NCBI GenBank assembly: GCA_016190375.1
Contig: JACPQR010000056.1
Span: 1 to 58,217, forward strand
Direction: 5' to 3'
Length of the DNA stretch: 58,217 bases
Origin: Deltaproteobacteria bacterium
GTDB lineage: Bacteria; Myxococcota_A; Polyangia; JACPQR01
Of this stretch, positions 30,062-35,808 are shown piece by piece. Both the position numbers and the translations under genes were made by a program. The notes under the pieces were generated by a model that saw only the letters and a list, made by a program, of their open reading frames with translations, was not told the DNA's origin and searched no databases. How positions within the stretch are numbered: the stretch's first letter is position 1; every line of letters begins with the position of its first letter.

Positions 30062-30200
30062 GGTGGCACTCCGCGGCCCGGACCGCGTGCAAGCAGTGTA
30101 CCCGGCCCGTCATGTGAAACTGGCCGTTCTGAGCCGCGAGATCTCCATCCGCCGAGACGACTGGTCCTCGGCGCGCGTCTCGGGCGTGGGCCTCGGGCGT

Positions 30201-30228
30201 TTGACGTCCGGCGCCCGGCGGATATCCT
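30201..30228 (+). promoter_or_regulatory. sigma-70-type promoter of a leaderless transcript
   Basis: TTGACG (30201-30206), 16-nt spacer, TATCCT (30223-30228), then only 6 nt to the GTG at 30235. Transcription would begin at or next to the start codon. Confidence 0.55.
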
Positions 30229-30234
30229 CCGGCC

Positions 30235-30834
30235 GTGTCGCCGTTCACGCGCGCACCGCTGGTCGCCGTCTCGCTCGCCGCGCTCGCCGCGGCGTGCGGT
30301 ATCGGAGTCCGTCGTGACCTCTCGGCGGTTCGCATCGGCAGGATCGGCTACGACGACATGTGCGAGCTGCAGGCTCACTTCGACGCCATCGACTCGCAGC
30401 AGCGCGGCGCGAAAGGGCCGCGGCTCGTCCTGTCCTCGGCGGCGGGCAGGGGCAGGGCCACTGGCGGGCGCGATCTGTGGGCCTTCGAGAGCCCCTTCGC
30501 GGTCGCGAGGCTGAAGCGGGTGCTCCGGCGGAACTGGAAGCGTCTTCCGGCCGAGGTGCGCCGCGCCAGGCGGCTCGCGATCGAGGTGGAGTGGGTCGAC
30601 CGCGCCGGCATCCAGCGCGTCGTGACGGGGAAGAACGCGGAGCTGCGAGCCGGCGGCGAGAGCTGGGCCTTGCCCTATCACCCGTGCCTGTCCGAGCTCT
30701 TGTACGGCGCCCCGCTCTACCGGCAGCGCCGCGTCACGCTGGGTCTGCCCGAGCCGCCACTGCGCCTCCGCTCGGACACGCCCCACGGCAGACCGCACTC
30801 GAGCGCGGCCGACGCCGGCACAGCCCGAGACTAG
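30235..30834 (+). CDS. lipoprotein of unknown function
   Basis: 199 residues, GTG start. A strong lipoprotein signal (SPFTRAPLVAVSLAALAAAC) is followed by GIGVRRDLSAVRIGRIGYDDMCELQAHFDAI. The mature part is basic (RLKRVLRRNWKRLPAEVRRARRLAIEVEWVDR) with one conserved-looking YHPCLSELLYGAPLY segment near the C-terminus. I recognise no family. The start is supported by a promoter placed directly upstream. Confidence 0.65.
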   Translation: MSPFTRAPLVAVSLAALAAACGIGVRRDLSAVRIGRIGYDDMCELQAHFDAIDSQQRGAKGPRLVLSSAAGRGRATGGRDLWAFESPFAVARLKRVLRRNWKRLPAEVRRARRLAIEVEWVDRAGIQRVVTGKNAELRAGGESWALPYHPCLSELLYGAPLYRQRRVTLGLPEPPLRLRSDTPHGRPHSSAADAGTARD

Positions 30835-30892
30835 TGCCGCACGGCAGAGGTCCGGCCAGAGGTTGGGGCCGGTGGGGCCCAGGCTGGCGGTC

Positions 30893-31309
30893 CTAGTCGT
30901 CGTTCTCTTCGATGCCGTCGCACTGGGAGAACGTCGTGCCGGCCTGGGCCCGCTTGTCCATCCCCTCCCAGGACGTGTTCTTGAAGTCGCACTGGGAGAA
31001 CGTCGCGCCCTTGCGGCTGGTGTCCTCCAGCTTCGCCGAGAAGAAGTCGCACTGCTCGAACGTGGCGCCATCGAGGTCGGTGCCGCTCAGGTCGGCGTAC
31101 TTGAAGTCGCACTGAGAGAACCTCGACTTCGTCAGCTTCGCTCCCTTCAGGTTGGCCTGGTTGAACTCGTTCTGCGAGAACGCGATCCCGGATAGATCGA
31201 GACCGGCGAGCTCGGCCTTGGTGAAGTCGGCGAAGTTCCCCCTGGCCATCTCCATGACCCTTTCGCGGGTCATCTTCTTGCTGCCGAAGAGCGAATCGAA
31301 GAGCCCCAT
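30893..31309 (-). CDS. pentapeptide-repeat protein
   Basis: 138 residues. The ATG at 31309 is preceded by GGAGGGG. After a basic N-terminus (GLFDSLFGSKKMTRERVMEMARGNFADF) come about 14 pentapeptide units of type A(D/N)LxX and CDFxx: AELAGLDLSGIAFSQNEFNQANLKGAKLTKSRFSQCDFKYADLSGTDL. The QCDF unit recurs four times. This should fold as a short right-handed quadrilateral beta-helix. Cytoplasmic; function unknown. Divergent from the Cys-rich gene at 31451. Confidence 0.8.
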   Translation of the reverse strand: MGLFDSLFGSKKMTRERVMEMARGNFADFTKAELAGLDLSGIAFSQNEFNQANLKGAKLTKSRFSQCDFKYADLSGTDLDGATFEQCDFFSAKLEDTSRKGATFSQCDFKNTSWEGMDKRAQAGTTFSQCDGIEENDD

Positions 31310-31437
31310 CAGGCCCCCTCCTTCCCTTCCTCGCGCGCGCTCCCTGCGCGGCGAACCTCGATCCGCTACCACCGGCGCCGCGCGTCACGCAACGGAAAAC
31401 GTGCGACCGCGAGCTCACCGGTCGTGACGTGACCGGG

Positions 31438-31443
31438 TACAAT
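31438..31443 (+). promoter_or_regulatory. -10 box of a probable leaderless transcript
   Basis: TACAAT ends 7 nt before the GTG at 31451, exactly as for the paralogous gene at 19939. Confidence 0.45.
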
Positions 31444-31450
31444 CGTGCGG

Positions 31451-32077
31451 GTGTCGCCAGCACGGAGGTTGAACAGGAAGGCGGGAAGGAAGGAAGACCG
31501 GATCGAGGGTTTCCCTTCCTGTCCTCAGGTCTTCCTCTTGATTCCCTTCGGGCGCCTCCTGGCCATCGCGATGCTGGCCCCCGCCGCGACCTCCTGCGCC
31601 TCGATCTTCCCCCTCGAGACCGTGACCGACGGCGACGCGGATTCCGACACCGACTCGGACTCGGGCTCGGACGCGGACTCGGGCTCGGATGCGGACTCGG
31701 GCTCGGATGCGGACTCGGGCTCGGATGCGGACTCGGATACGGACTCGGACTCGGACTCGGATGCGGACTCGGACTCGGATGCGGATGCCGACGGCGATGC
31801 TGATTGCGACGGCTGGCCGCGCGCAGACTGCGACCGAAACGGGAGCTGCGAGACCGACCTCGAATCCGACCCGGACAACTGCGTCGCGTGCGGCGCCAGG
31901 TGCATCGGCGGCCGATGCGTAGGCGGAGGCTGCGTGTGCGATGCTCCCCTCGTGGGCTGCCCACATCTAGGCGACACCAAGTGTGTGGACCTGGACAGCG
32001 ATCACGATCACTGCGGATTCTGCGAGTGCGAGTGCGAGACGCCCGCGTGCCTCGACGGCCTCTGCCCCTGCATGTAG
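31451..32077 (+). CDS. Cys-rich lipoprotein with Asp/Ser stalk, paralogue of 19400-19939
   Basis: 208 residues if started at the GTG at 31451, placed 7 nt after TACAAT. That leaves an unusually long basic N-region; the TTG at 31538 would give a compact lipoprotein signal ([19 protein letters not shown]) instead, so the start is uncertain. Then [23 protein letters not shown], about 55 residues of DSGSDAD repeats, and a Cys-rich head [45 protein letters not shown] ... [22 protein letters not shown]. It shares SIFPLE/TIFPLE, the stalk and the head with the gene at 19400. An NtrC fragment follows within about 10 bp. Confidence 0.75.
   Translation: MSPARRLNRKAGRKEDRIEGFPSCPQVFLLIPFGRLLAIAMLAPAATSCASIFPLETVTDGDADSDTDSDSGSDADSGSDADSGSDADSGSDADSDTDSDSDSDADSDSDADADGDADCDGWPRADCDRNGSCETDLESDPDNCVACGARCIGGRCVGGGCVCDAPLVGCPHLGDTKCVDLDSDHDHCGFCECECETPACLDGLCPCM
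31629..31797 (+). repeat. tandem repeat encoding Asp/Ser stalk
   Basis: Units of GACTCGGGCTCGGATGCG (18 bp) and shorter GACTCG units code for (DSGSDA)n and (DS)n. The composition parallels the stalk at 19668-19850. Confidence 0.8.
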
Positions 32078-32082
32078 CCGAA

Positions 32083-32649
32083 CCTGGATCCGCCGCCCAG
32101 GCCAGGGTGCTCGCGGCCACGAATCGCGACCTCGCCCTTGCCGCGAGGGAGGGTCGGTTCCGTCAGGACCTGCTGTTTCGCCTGAGCGTCCTGTGCATCG
32201 GAGTCCCGCCGCTGCGCGAGCGCAGGCAGGACGTCGAGCCGATCGCCACGGTGCTGCTCGAGCGGCTGTGCGCCACACGCGGTCGTCACGTCGGTCTCGG
32301 GCCCGATGCGATGGGCGAGCTGGTCGCCTACGACTGGCCCGGCAACGTCCGCGAGCTGCTCAACGTCCTCGAGCGAGCGGTCGTCTTCGCCGCGACGGAT
32401 CGGCTCGGCGCCGAACAGATTCGCGAGGCCATCGGCTCGTCGATCTTCGGCCACCCCGAGGCCCGCTCGGCCTCCGGCGCGACGCCAGGCGCGGACCTCA
32501 CGCTGGCCGAGGCCGAGCGCGACCACATCCTGGCCACCTTCGAACGACTGGGCGGGAACGTCACCAGGGCCGCCGGGGCCCTGGGCGTCGACCGCCGCAC
32601 GCTCCAGCGCAAGCTGCGCAGCTTCGGACGGGACGTGGGCGAGGACTGA
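32083..32649 (+). pseudogene. 3' fragment of an NtrC-family sigma-54 activator gene
   Basis: The frame opens abruptly at ARVLAATNRDLALAAREGRFRQDLLFRLSVLCIGVPPLRERRQDV, the second half of the AAA+ domain, and continues through YDWPGNVRELLNVLERAVVF to a Fis-type helix-turn-helix (LTLAEAERDHILATFERLGGNVTRAAGALGVDRRTLQRKL). The receiver domain, Walker A, Walker B and GAFTGA loop are missing, and there is no start codon in a sensible place, so it is a truncated remnant. It abuts the stop of the Cys-rich lipoprotein gene. Confidence 0.8.
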
Positions 32650-32740
32650 CCGGGGCTGCCGTGGCTGAGCCCGCGGGTCCAAGGAGCCGCTCCTCATCCC
32701 CATGAACGGGATCAACGAGGCCACATTCAACCTCGCCGTC

Positions 32741-32833
32741 GGGCGGGTGCCCGAGTGCTCCGTAATCGCTGCCCGGGTGCCACCGGAATCGGTGCCCAGG
32801 TCACGTCGGAACGGGTGCCCGAGTCCAGCCCGG
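32741..32833. repeat. four degenerate 23-24 bp tandem repeats, IS-end-like
   Basis: Units at 32741-32763, 32764-32786, 32787-32809 and 32810-32833 share AATCGGTGCCC-type cores (variants GGGTGCCCGAGT and GGTGCCCAGGT) and end in GG. Multiple short terminal repeats are typical of IS21-type ends. There is no transposase nearby, so this is probably a solo remnant. Confidence 0.5.
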
Positions 32834-32852
32834 AACACGCACCAAGCGCTCA

Positions 32853-33218
32853 TCACGGCTCGGCGATGGCGAGATGGATGGCGAGCGCCCGATCGATCGC
32901 CCGCAACGCCTCGGCGCCCACTCGGCCGGCCCGGGAGACGACGCGCATCCGATCGTAGGTCATGATGCACGACGCGTTCGCGACCCGAGCGGCCTTCAGC
33001 GTCGAACGCGGCCGTCGCAGGTCGATCAGGAACGGGCGTTCGGCCCGGGTGGCGCTGTAGGAGAGCGTCGGGATGACGGTCACGCCGGCGGCGTGGCGGT
33101 TCGCCAGATTGTTCGAGACGACGACGCAGGTACGAACCTTCCTCGGCTCCGATCCGACGGACGGGTCGCACTCGATCCAGAGGATGTCGCCCCTGTGGAC
33201 CTCGACCGGCTCAGTCAT
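32853..33218 (-). CDS. MazF/PemK-family toxin (mRNA interferase)
   Basis: 121 residues from the ATG at 33218. VEVHRGDILWIECDPSVGSEPRKVRTCVVVSNNLANRHAAGVTVIPTLS is the classic start of MazF-like sequence-specific endoribonucleases, with the Arg in the EPRKVR loop. The C-terminus (NASCIMTYDRMRVVSRAGRVGAEALRAIDRALAIHLAI) also matches. It overlaps the antitoxin gene by 8 nt. Confidence 0.88.
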   Translation of the reverse strand: MTEPVEVHRGDILWIECDPSVGSEPRKVRTCVVVSNNLANRHAAGVTVIPTLSYSATRAERPFLIDLRRPRSTLKAARVANASCIMTYDRMRVVSRAGRVGAEALRAIDRALAIHLAIAEP

Positions 33219-33459
33219 CCTCGTTCTCCAGGAGATCGAGCTCGCCGGCCTCCATTTCCGCGAGGAGCTTCTTGGCGTCCTCGCGATCGGCCCGGTAGGC
33301 CTCCGCCCAGCGGAGCCTCCTTTCTCGGCGGGCGTGCTCCTCGAGCGCCTCGCGAAGCAGCCGGCGGGCGTGGGTCGCCGTCCGCACGTGCGCCTTCCTG
33401 GCGTCACGTTCCAGCGCCTGAAGAGTGACGTCATCTAGTGTCAGATTTAGCCTTGCCAT
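33211..33459 (-). CDS. ribbon-helix-helix type antitoxin partner of MazF
   Basis: 82 residues. ARLNLTLDDVTLQALERDARKAHVRTATHARRLLREALEEHARR has the beta-strand plus two helices of a CopG/MetJ-type DNA-binding dimer. The acidic tail (AEMEAGELDLLENEDD) would neutralise the toxin. The ATG at 33459 lies 7 nt after a TGCTATTGT promoter-like box; a GGGGAGG lies upstream of that box, too far to act as ribosome binding site. Confidence 0.8.
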   Translation of the reverse strand: MARLNLTLDDVTLQALERDARKAHVRTATHARRLLREALEEHARRERRLRWAEAYRADREDAKKLLAEMEAGELDLLENEDD

Positions 33460-33466
33460 GACACGT

Positions 33467-33475
33467 ACAATAGCA
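33467..33475 (-). promoter_or_regulatory. extended -10 box of a probable leaderless antitoxin transcript
   Basis: On the minus strand TGCTATTGT; the hexamer TATTGT ends 7 nt before the ATG at 33459. Confidence 0.45.
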
Positions 33476-33686
33476 CCTCCCCGGTTGCGTCGGACGGCAT
33501 GAACGCCTTTCTCACCGAGCACGGGCTCGACGCGCGCGGGTGCGTGGACATGGTGCGCCTGACCGTCCTCGCCCACCGTGCGAGCCACGACCTTCTTCAC
33601 CCGCGACGCCGACGAGCGCTCGCAGTGGCTCGAGGAGGCGCTGCGCGAAACGGGCCACCACAACGCCGCGGAACGGATCCTTTTCG

Positions 33687-34103
33687 TTACGCGGGAAGGC
33701 CCAACTCGCGAGCGGCGATTGCCTGGGCGTCATCGAGGGTGACGAATCTGGCGAGCGGAGCCTCGTCGTGGAACCAGAGCGCCGTCCTGAGGTGCGCGAG
33801 GTCGAGGGAACGCGGCGTGGAGAGCGCCGGCATCTGCACGGCGGTGCACAGGTCGAATGTGAGATCGCGCAGCGAGAACTGGCGGAAGTCCTCGGTAGAG
33901 CGGTCAAGCGCGGCCTGCATCTGGGCGGCAGACAGCTTGCCCTGCCGGGCGATTCGTACGAGGTTGCGCCGTGTCTCCAGGACGAGCAGCACGCTGGAGA
34001 CCAGAGCGCCTCCGCGCAGGTCGCGGGCGAGCGCGGCGGACCCGGACTCGCCGAGCAAGATGCAGAGGTACACCGAGGTGTCAACGTAGAAGCGGGGCCC
34101 CAT
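33687..34103 (-). CDS. VapC-like PIN-domain toxin
   Basis: 138 residues. The PIN ribonuclease core is clear: RFYVDTSVYLCILLGESGSAAL with the first Asp, LVSSVLLVLETRRN with the conserved Glu, a middle LDLAHLRTALWF, and RFVTLDDAQAIAARELG with the C-terminal Asp pair. It starts immediately after the antitoxin stop codon with no spacer. Acts on RNA. Confidence 0.83.
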   Translation of the reverse strand: MGPRFYVDTSVYLCILLGESGSAALARDLRGGALVSSVLLVLETRRNLVRIARQGKLSAAQMQAALDRSTEDFRQFSLRDLTFDLCTAVQMPALSTPRSLDLAHLRTALWFHDEAPLARFVTLDDAQAIAARELGLPA

Positions 34104-34349
34104 TCAGAGCCGCTCCTCGCGGTCCTCGCGGAGCGTCCGCAGGTAACCGCCGCGGGTCGGCGCTTTGAGCATCGGAACGAGCGCTGCGCGGCCGAACCGG
34201 TCTCCCACGTGCACGTGAAGAGCCTCGACCGGCCCCAGGGTCGCGACGGGGCGCGCGTGGCGCGTCACCAACGTGCGTTCGCCCTGCGCGGCAGCCGCGA
34301 CCAGCGCAGAAAGGTTGCGTTTGAGGTCCTGAATGGAGACCCGTTTCAT
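34104..34349 (-). CDS. Phd/YefM-like antitoxin
   Basis: 81 residues: KRVSIQDLKRNLSALVAAAAQGERTLVTRHARPVATLGPVEA is the Phd/YefM fold in which the N-terminal half binds operator DNA. The C-terminal tail (PTRGGYLRTLREDREERL) would contact VapC. The ATG lies 6 nt after a TGGTACTAT box. Confidence 0.8.
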   Translation of the reverse strand: MKRVSIQDLKRNLSALVAAAAQGERTLVTRHARPVATLGPVEALHVHVGDRFGRAALVPMLKAPTRGGYLRTLREDREERL

Positions 34350-34355
34350 GGTCGA

Positions 34356-34364
34356 ATAGTACCA
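34356..34364 (-). promoter_or_regulatory. extended -10 box of a probable leaderless antitoxin transcript
   Basis: Minus-strand TGGTACTAT; the hexamer TACTAT ends 6 nt before the ATG at 34349. Confidence 0.45.
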
Positions 34365-34392
34365 CAGATGGGCCATGATACGCCGTAGAAGT

Positions 34393-34612
34393 GTGCGCAT
34401 CTGTCCCGGCGGCACCGTCCTCTGGGCGAAGGTCGTTGCCGGGGCCAACCTCCGATCCGTCGCCACGACGGACGTCGGGATCGTCGCGGTCGGGGGGCTG
34501 TTCGGCGAGGCCACGCTCGGTCCCGGTGAGCCCGGCGAGGCGCGTCTGGCGCCCGTGGGCGGTGACGATGTCCTCATGGTCGCGTACCGGAACGACGGAT
34601 CGGGTGTCGCCC
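34393..34612 (+). pseudogene. fragment of an SBBP/beta-propeller surface protein gene
   Basis: The translation GGTVLWAKVVAGANLRSVAT ... GIVAVGGLFGEATLG ... APVGGDDVLMVAYRNDGSG is one unit of the repeat family in which GxxxWxxxxGG alternates with VVVAGxFxGTxxxG and GGxDxFVAxYDxxG, common in Myxococcota. Only a single unit remains, without signal peptide or downstream repeats, and it ends in unrelated sequence. A decayed fragment. Confidence 0.5.
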
Positions 34613-34972
34613 CCTCGAACGCGGCCGCGCCAACCGGCGACCCTGGGAAGTTCCCGACGGGTGGCACGGCGCGCAGGCGCACGACCGCCAGGATCGCCTC
34701 CGCGACGCGGAGCCGATCCCCGACGGCTCGGGCCGCTGCCTCGTCGGCCGCGTGCTCCTGCGCGGCGGCGAGCCCGCGGGCAATCTACCGTAGAGCCTTG
34801 ACGATGTCAGAGCGCGACGAAGACGAGTCCTGCGCCTCCGCCTTCAGTCGGCGAACGCGCTGCGTGCGTCCCCGGCCCCCCCCGCCTCTTCGCGGTGGCA
34901 GGCCTGCCTCCGGACGGGAGGCGGTAGACCGGAAAGGCCGGCGATTTCGCTGATTGCGGTGATGGTATCAGC
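34613..34972. other. gene-poor region upstream of the electron-transfer operon
   Basis: No intact gene. A frame ending at the TAG at 34795-34797 reads DAEPIPDGSGRCLVGRVLL and may be another short gene remnant. The perfect palindrome GGCAGGCCTGCC (about 34898-34909) and the inverted repeat GCCTCC/GGAGGC (34906-34911 and 34917-34922) lie 50-75 bp upstream of the sigma-54 promoter, where activator-binding sites are expected. Confidence 0.35.
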
Positions 34973-34987
34973 GGCACCGCGCTTGCT
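34973..34987 (+). promoter_or_regulatory. sigma-54 (RpoN) promoter of the nine-gene electron-transfer operon
   Basis: GGCACCGCGCTTGCT: -24 GG and -12 GC are exactly 10 nt apart, with the full GGCAC and TTGCT cores. It lies 70 nt before the ATG at 35057. Transcription from it needs an NtrC-type activator; the operon encodes one as its last gene. Confidence 0.7.
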
Positions 34988-35056
34988 CTGACGCAGCGCG
35001 GGGCGTTCGACGCGGCCCCACCGACAGTCAACGAGTACGGGAACTGGAGAACGAAG

Positions 35057-35803
35057 ATGGTAGACAAGGGCCTTGGAAGGAAGAGCTGGCGGGGCTACGG
35101 ACCAGGCGCGGCGGTCCTGCCGATCGTGCTCGCGACCGGTCTGGCGATCCTCGGGATCCGCCCCGGTGAGGTCGACGCGCAGCAGACCGGGACCGTGCAA
35201 GGCACCATCAGGGTCGCACGGCCCCCGGCGGCGCCCGCGGCGCACCGGGTCACCCAGAACGCCGACGTTTGCGGGCAGTCCGTGCCGAACGACACGGTCT
35301 CGACCGGGGCGGGCGGGGCGCTCGCCGGCGCGGTGGTCTGGCTCGATGGCGCTCCCGCGCCGGCGGGCGGCGCACCGCGCGCGGTCGACGTCACGCTCGA
35401 TCAGCGCCGCTGCCGCTTCGAGCCGCACGTCCAGACGGCTACGGTCGGGGCCAGCCTGGGCCTGACCAGCCGCGACCCCATCCTGCACAACATCCACGCG
35501 TACCTCGGCACCCGCACGCTCTTCAACGTCGCGATCCCGGTGGCCGGCATGGTGGTGCGCCGCCCGCTGGCCGAGGCGGGTCGCGTGCAGATCAAGTGCG
35601 ACGTCCATGCCTGGATGGCCTCGTGGGTCGTCGTCTTCCCGCACCCGTATCACGCGGTGACCGGGCGCGACGGGAGCTTCAGGATCGCGGGCGTCCCGGC
35701 CGGCACGTACCCCGTCAAGGTCTGGCACGAGACGCTCGGCGAGAGGAGCGGCAGCGCGACGGTGGCGGCAGGTGGGTCCGCGACGGTCAACCTCTCGTAC
35801 TGA
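35057..35803 (+). CDS. periplasmic cupredoxin-like protein with carboxypeptidase-regulatory-like end
   Basis: 248 residues, GGAGAACG before the ATG. After a signal-type N-terminus (GAAVLPIVLATGLAILGIRPGEVDA) it has a first strand block with a single Cys (NADVCGQSVPN), CRFEPHVQTATVGASLGLTSRDPILHNIHAYLG, and KCDVHAWMASWVVVFPHPYHAVTG. The His in LHNIH and the CxxHxxM set are candidate copper ligands of a cupredoxin. The C-terminal GRDGSFRIAGVPAGTYPVKVWHE is a carboxypeptidase-regulatory-like beta-sandwich. The same layout is fused to a cytochrome in the gene at 40586. First gene of the sigma-54 operon; 5 nt to the next. Confidence 0.75.
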   Translation: MVDKGLGRKSWRGYGPGAAVLPIVLATGLAILGIRPGEVDAQQTGTVQGTIRVARPPAAPAAHRVTQNADVCGQSVPNDTVSTGAGGALAGAVVWLDGAPAPAGGAPRAVDVTLDQRRCRFEPHVQTATVGASLGLTSRDPILHNIHAYLGTRTLFNVAIPVAGMVVRRPLAEAGRVQIKCDVHAWMASWVVVFPHPYHAVTGRDGSFRIAGVPAGTYPVKVWHETLGERSGSATVAAGGSATVNLSY

Positions 35804-35808
35804 GCATC

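Noticed and set aside
30062..30110. GTTTCAC...TACACT as a promoter of the propeller-like lipoprotein (minus strand)
   Set aside because: The spacer is 14 nt, too short, and the hexamers are weak.
31563..31585. GG-N10-GC match inside the Cys-rich lipoprotein gene
   Set aside because: It lies in the signal-peptide codons, lacks TTGC, and has no gene start downstream.
32741..32833. Four short repeats considered as a CRISPR array
   Set aside because: Units are directly adjacent with no unique spacers and are too diverged.
33499..33686. Plus-strand frames between the two toxin-antitoxin modules reading MNAFLTEHGLDARGCVDMV and ERSQWLEEALRETGHHNAAERIL
   Set aside because: They may be scraps of a former gene, but lie in different frames and match no family I can name.
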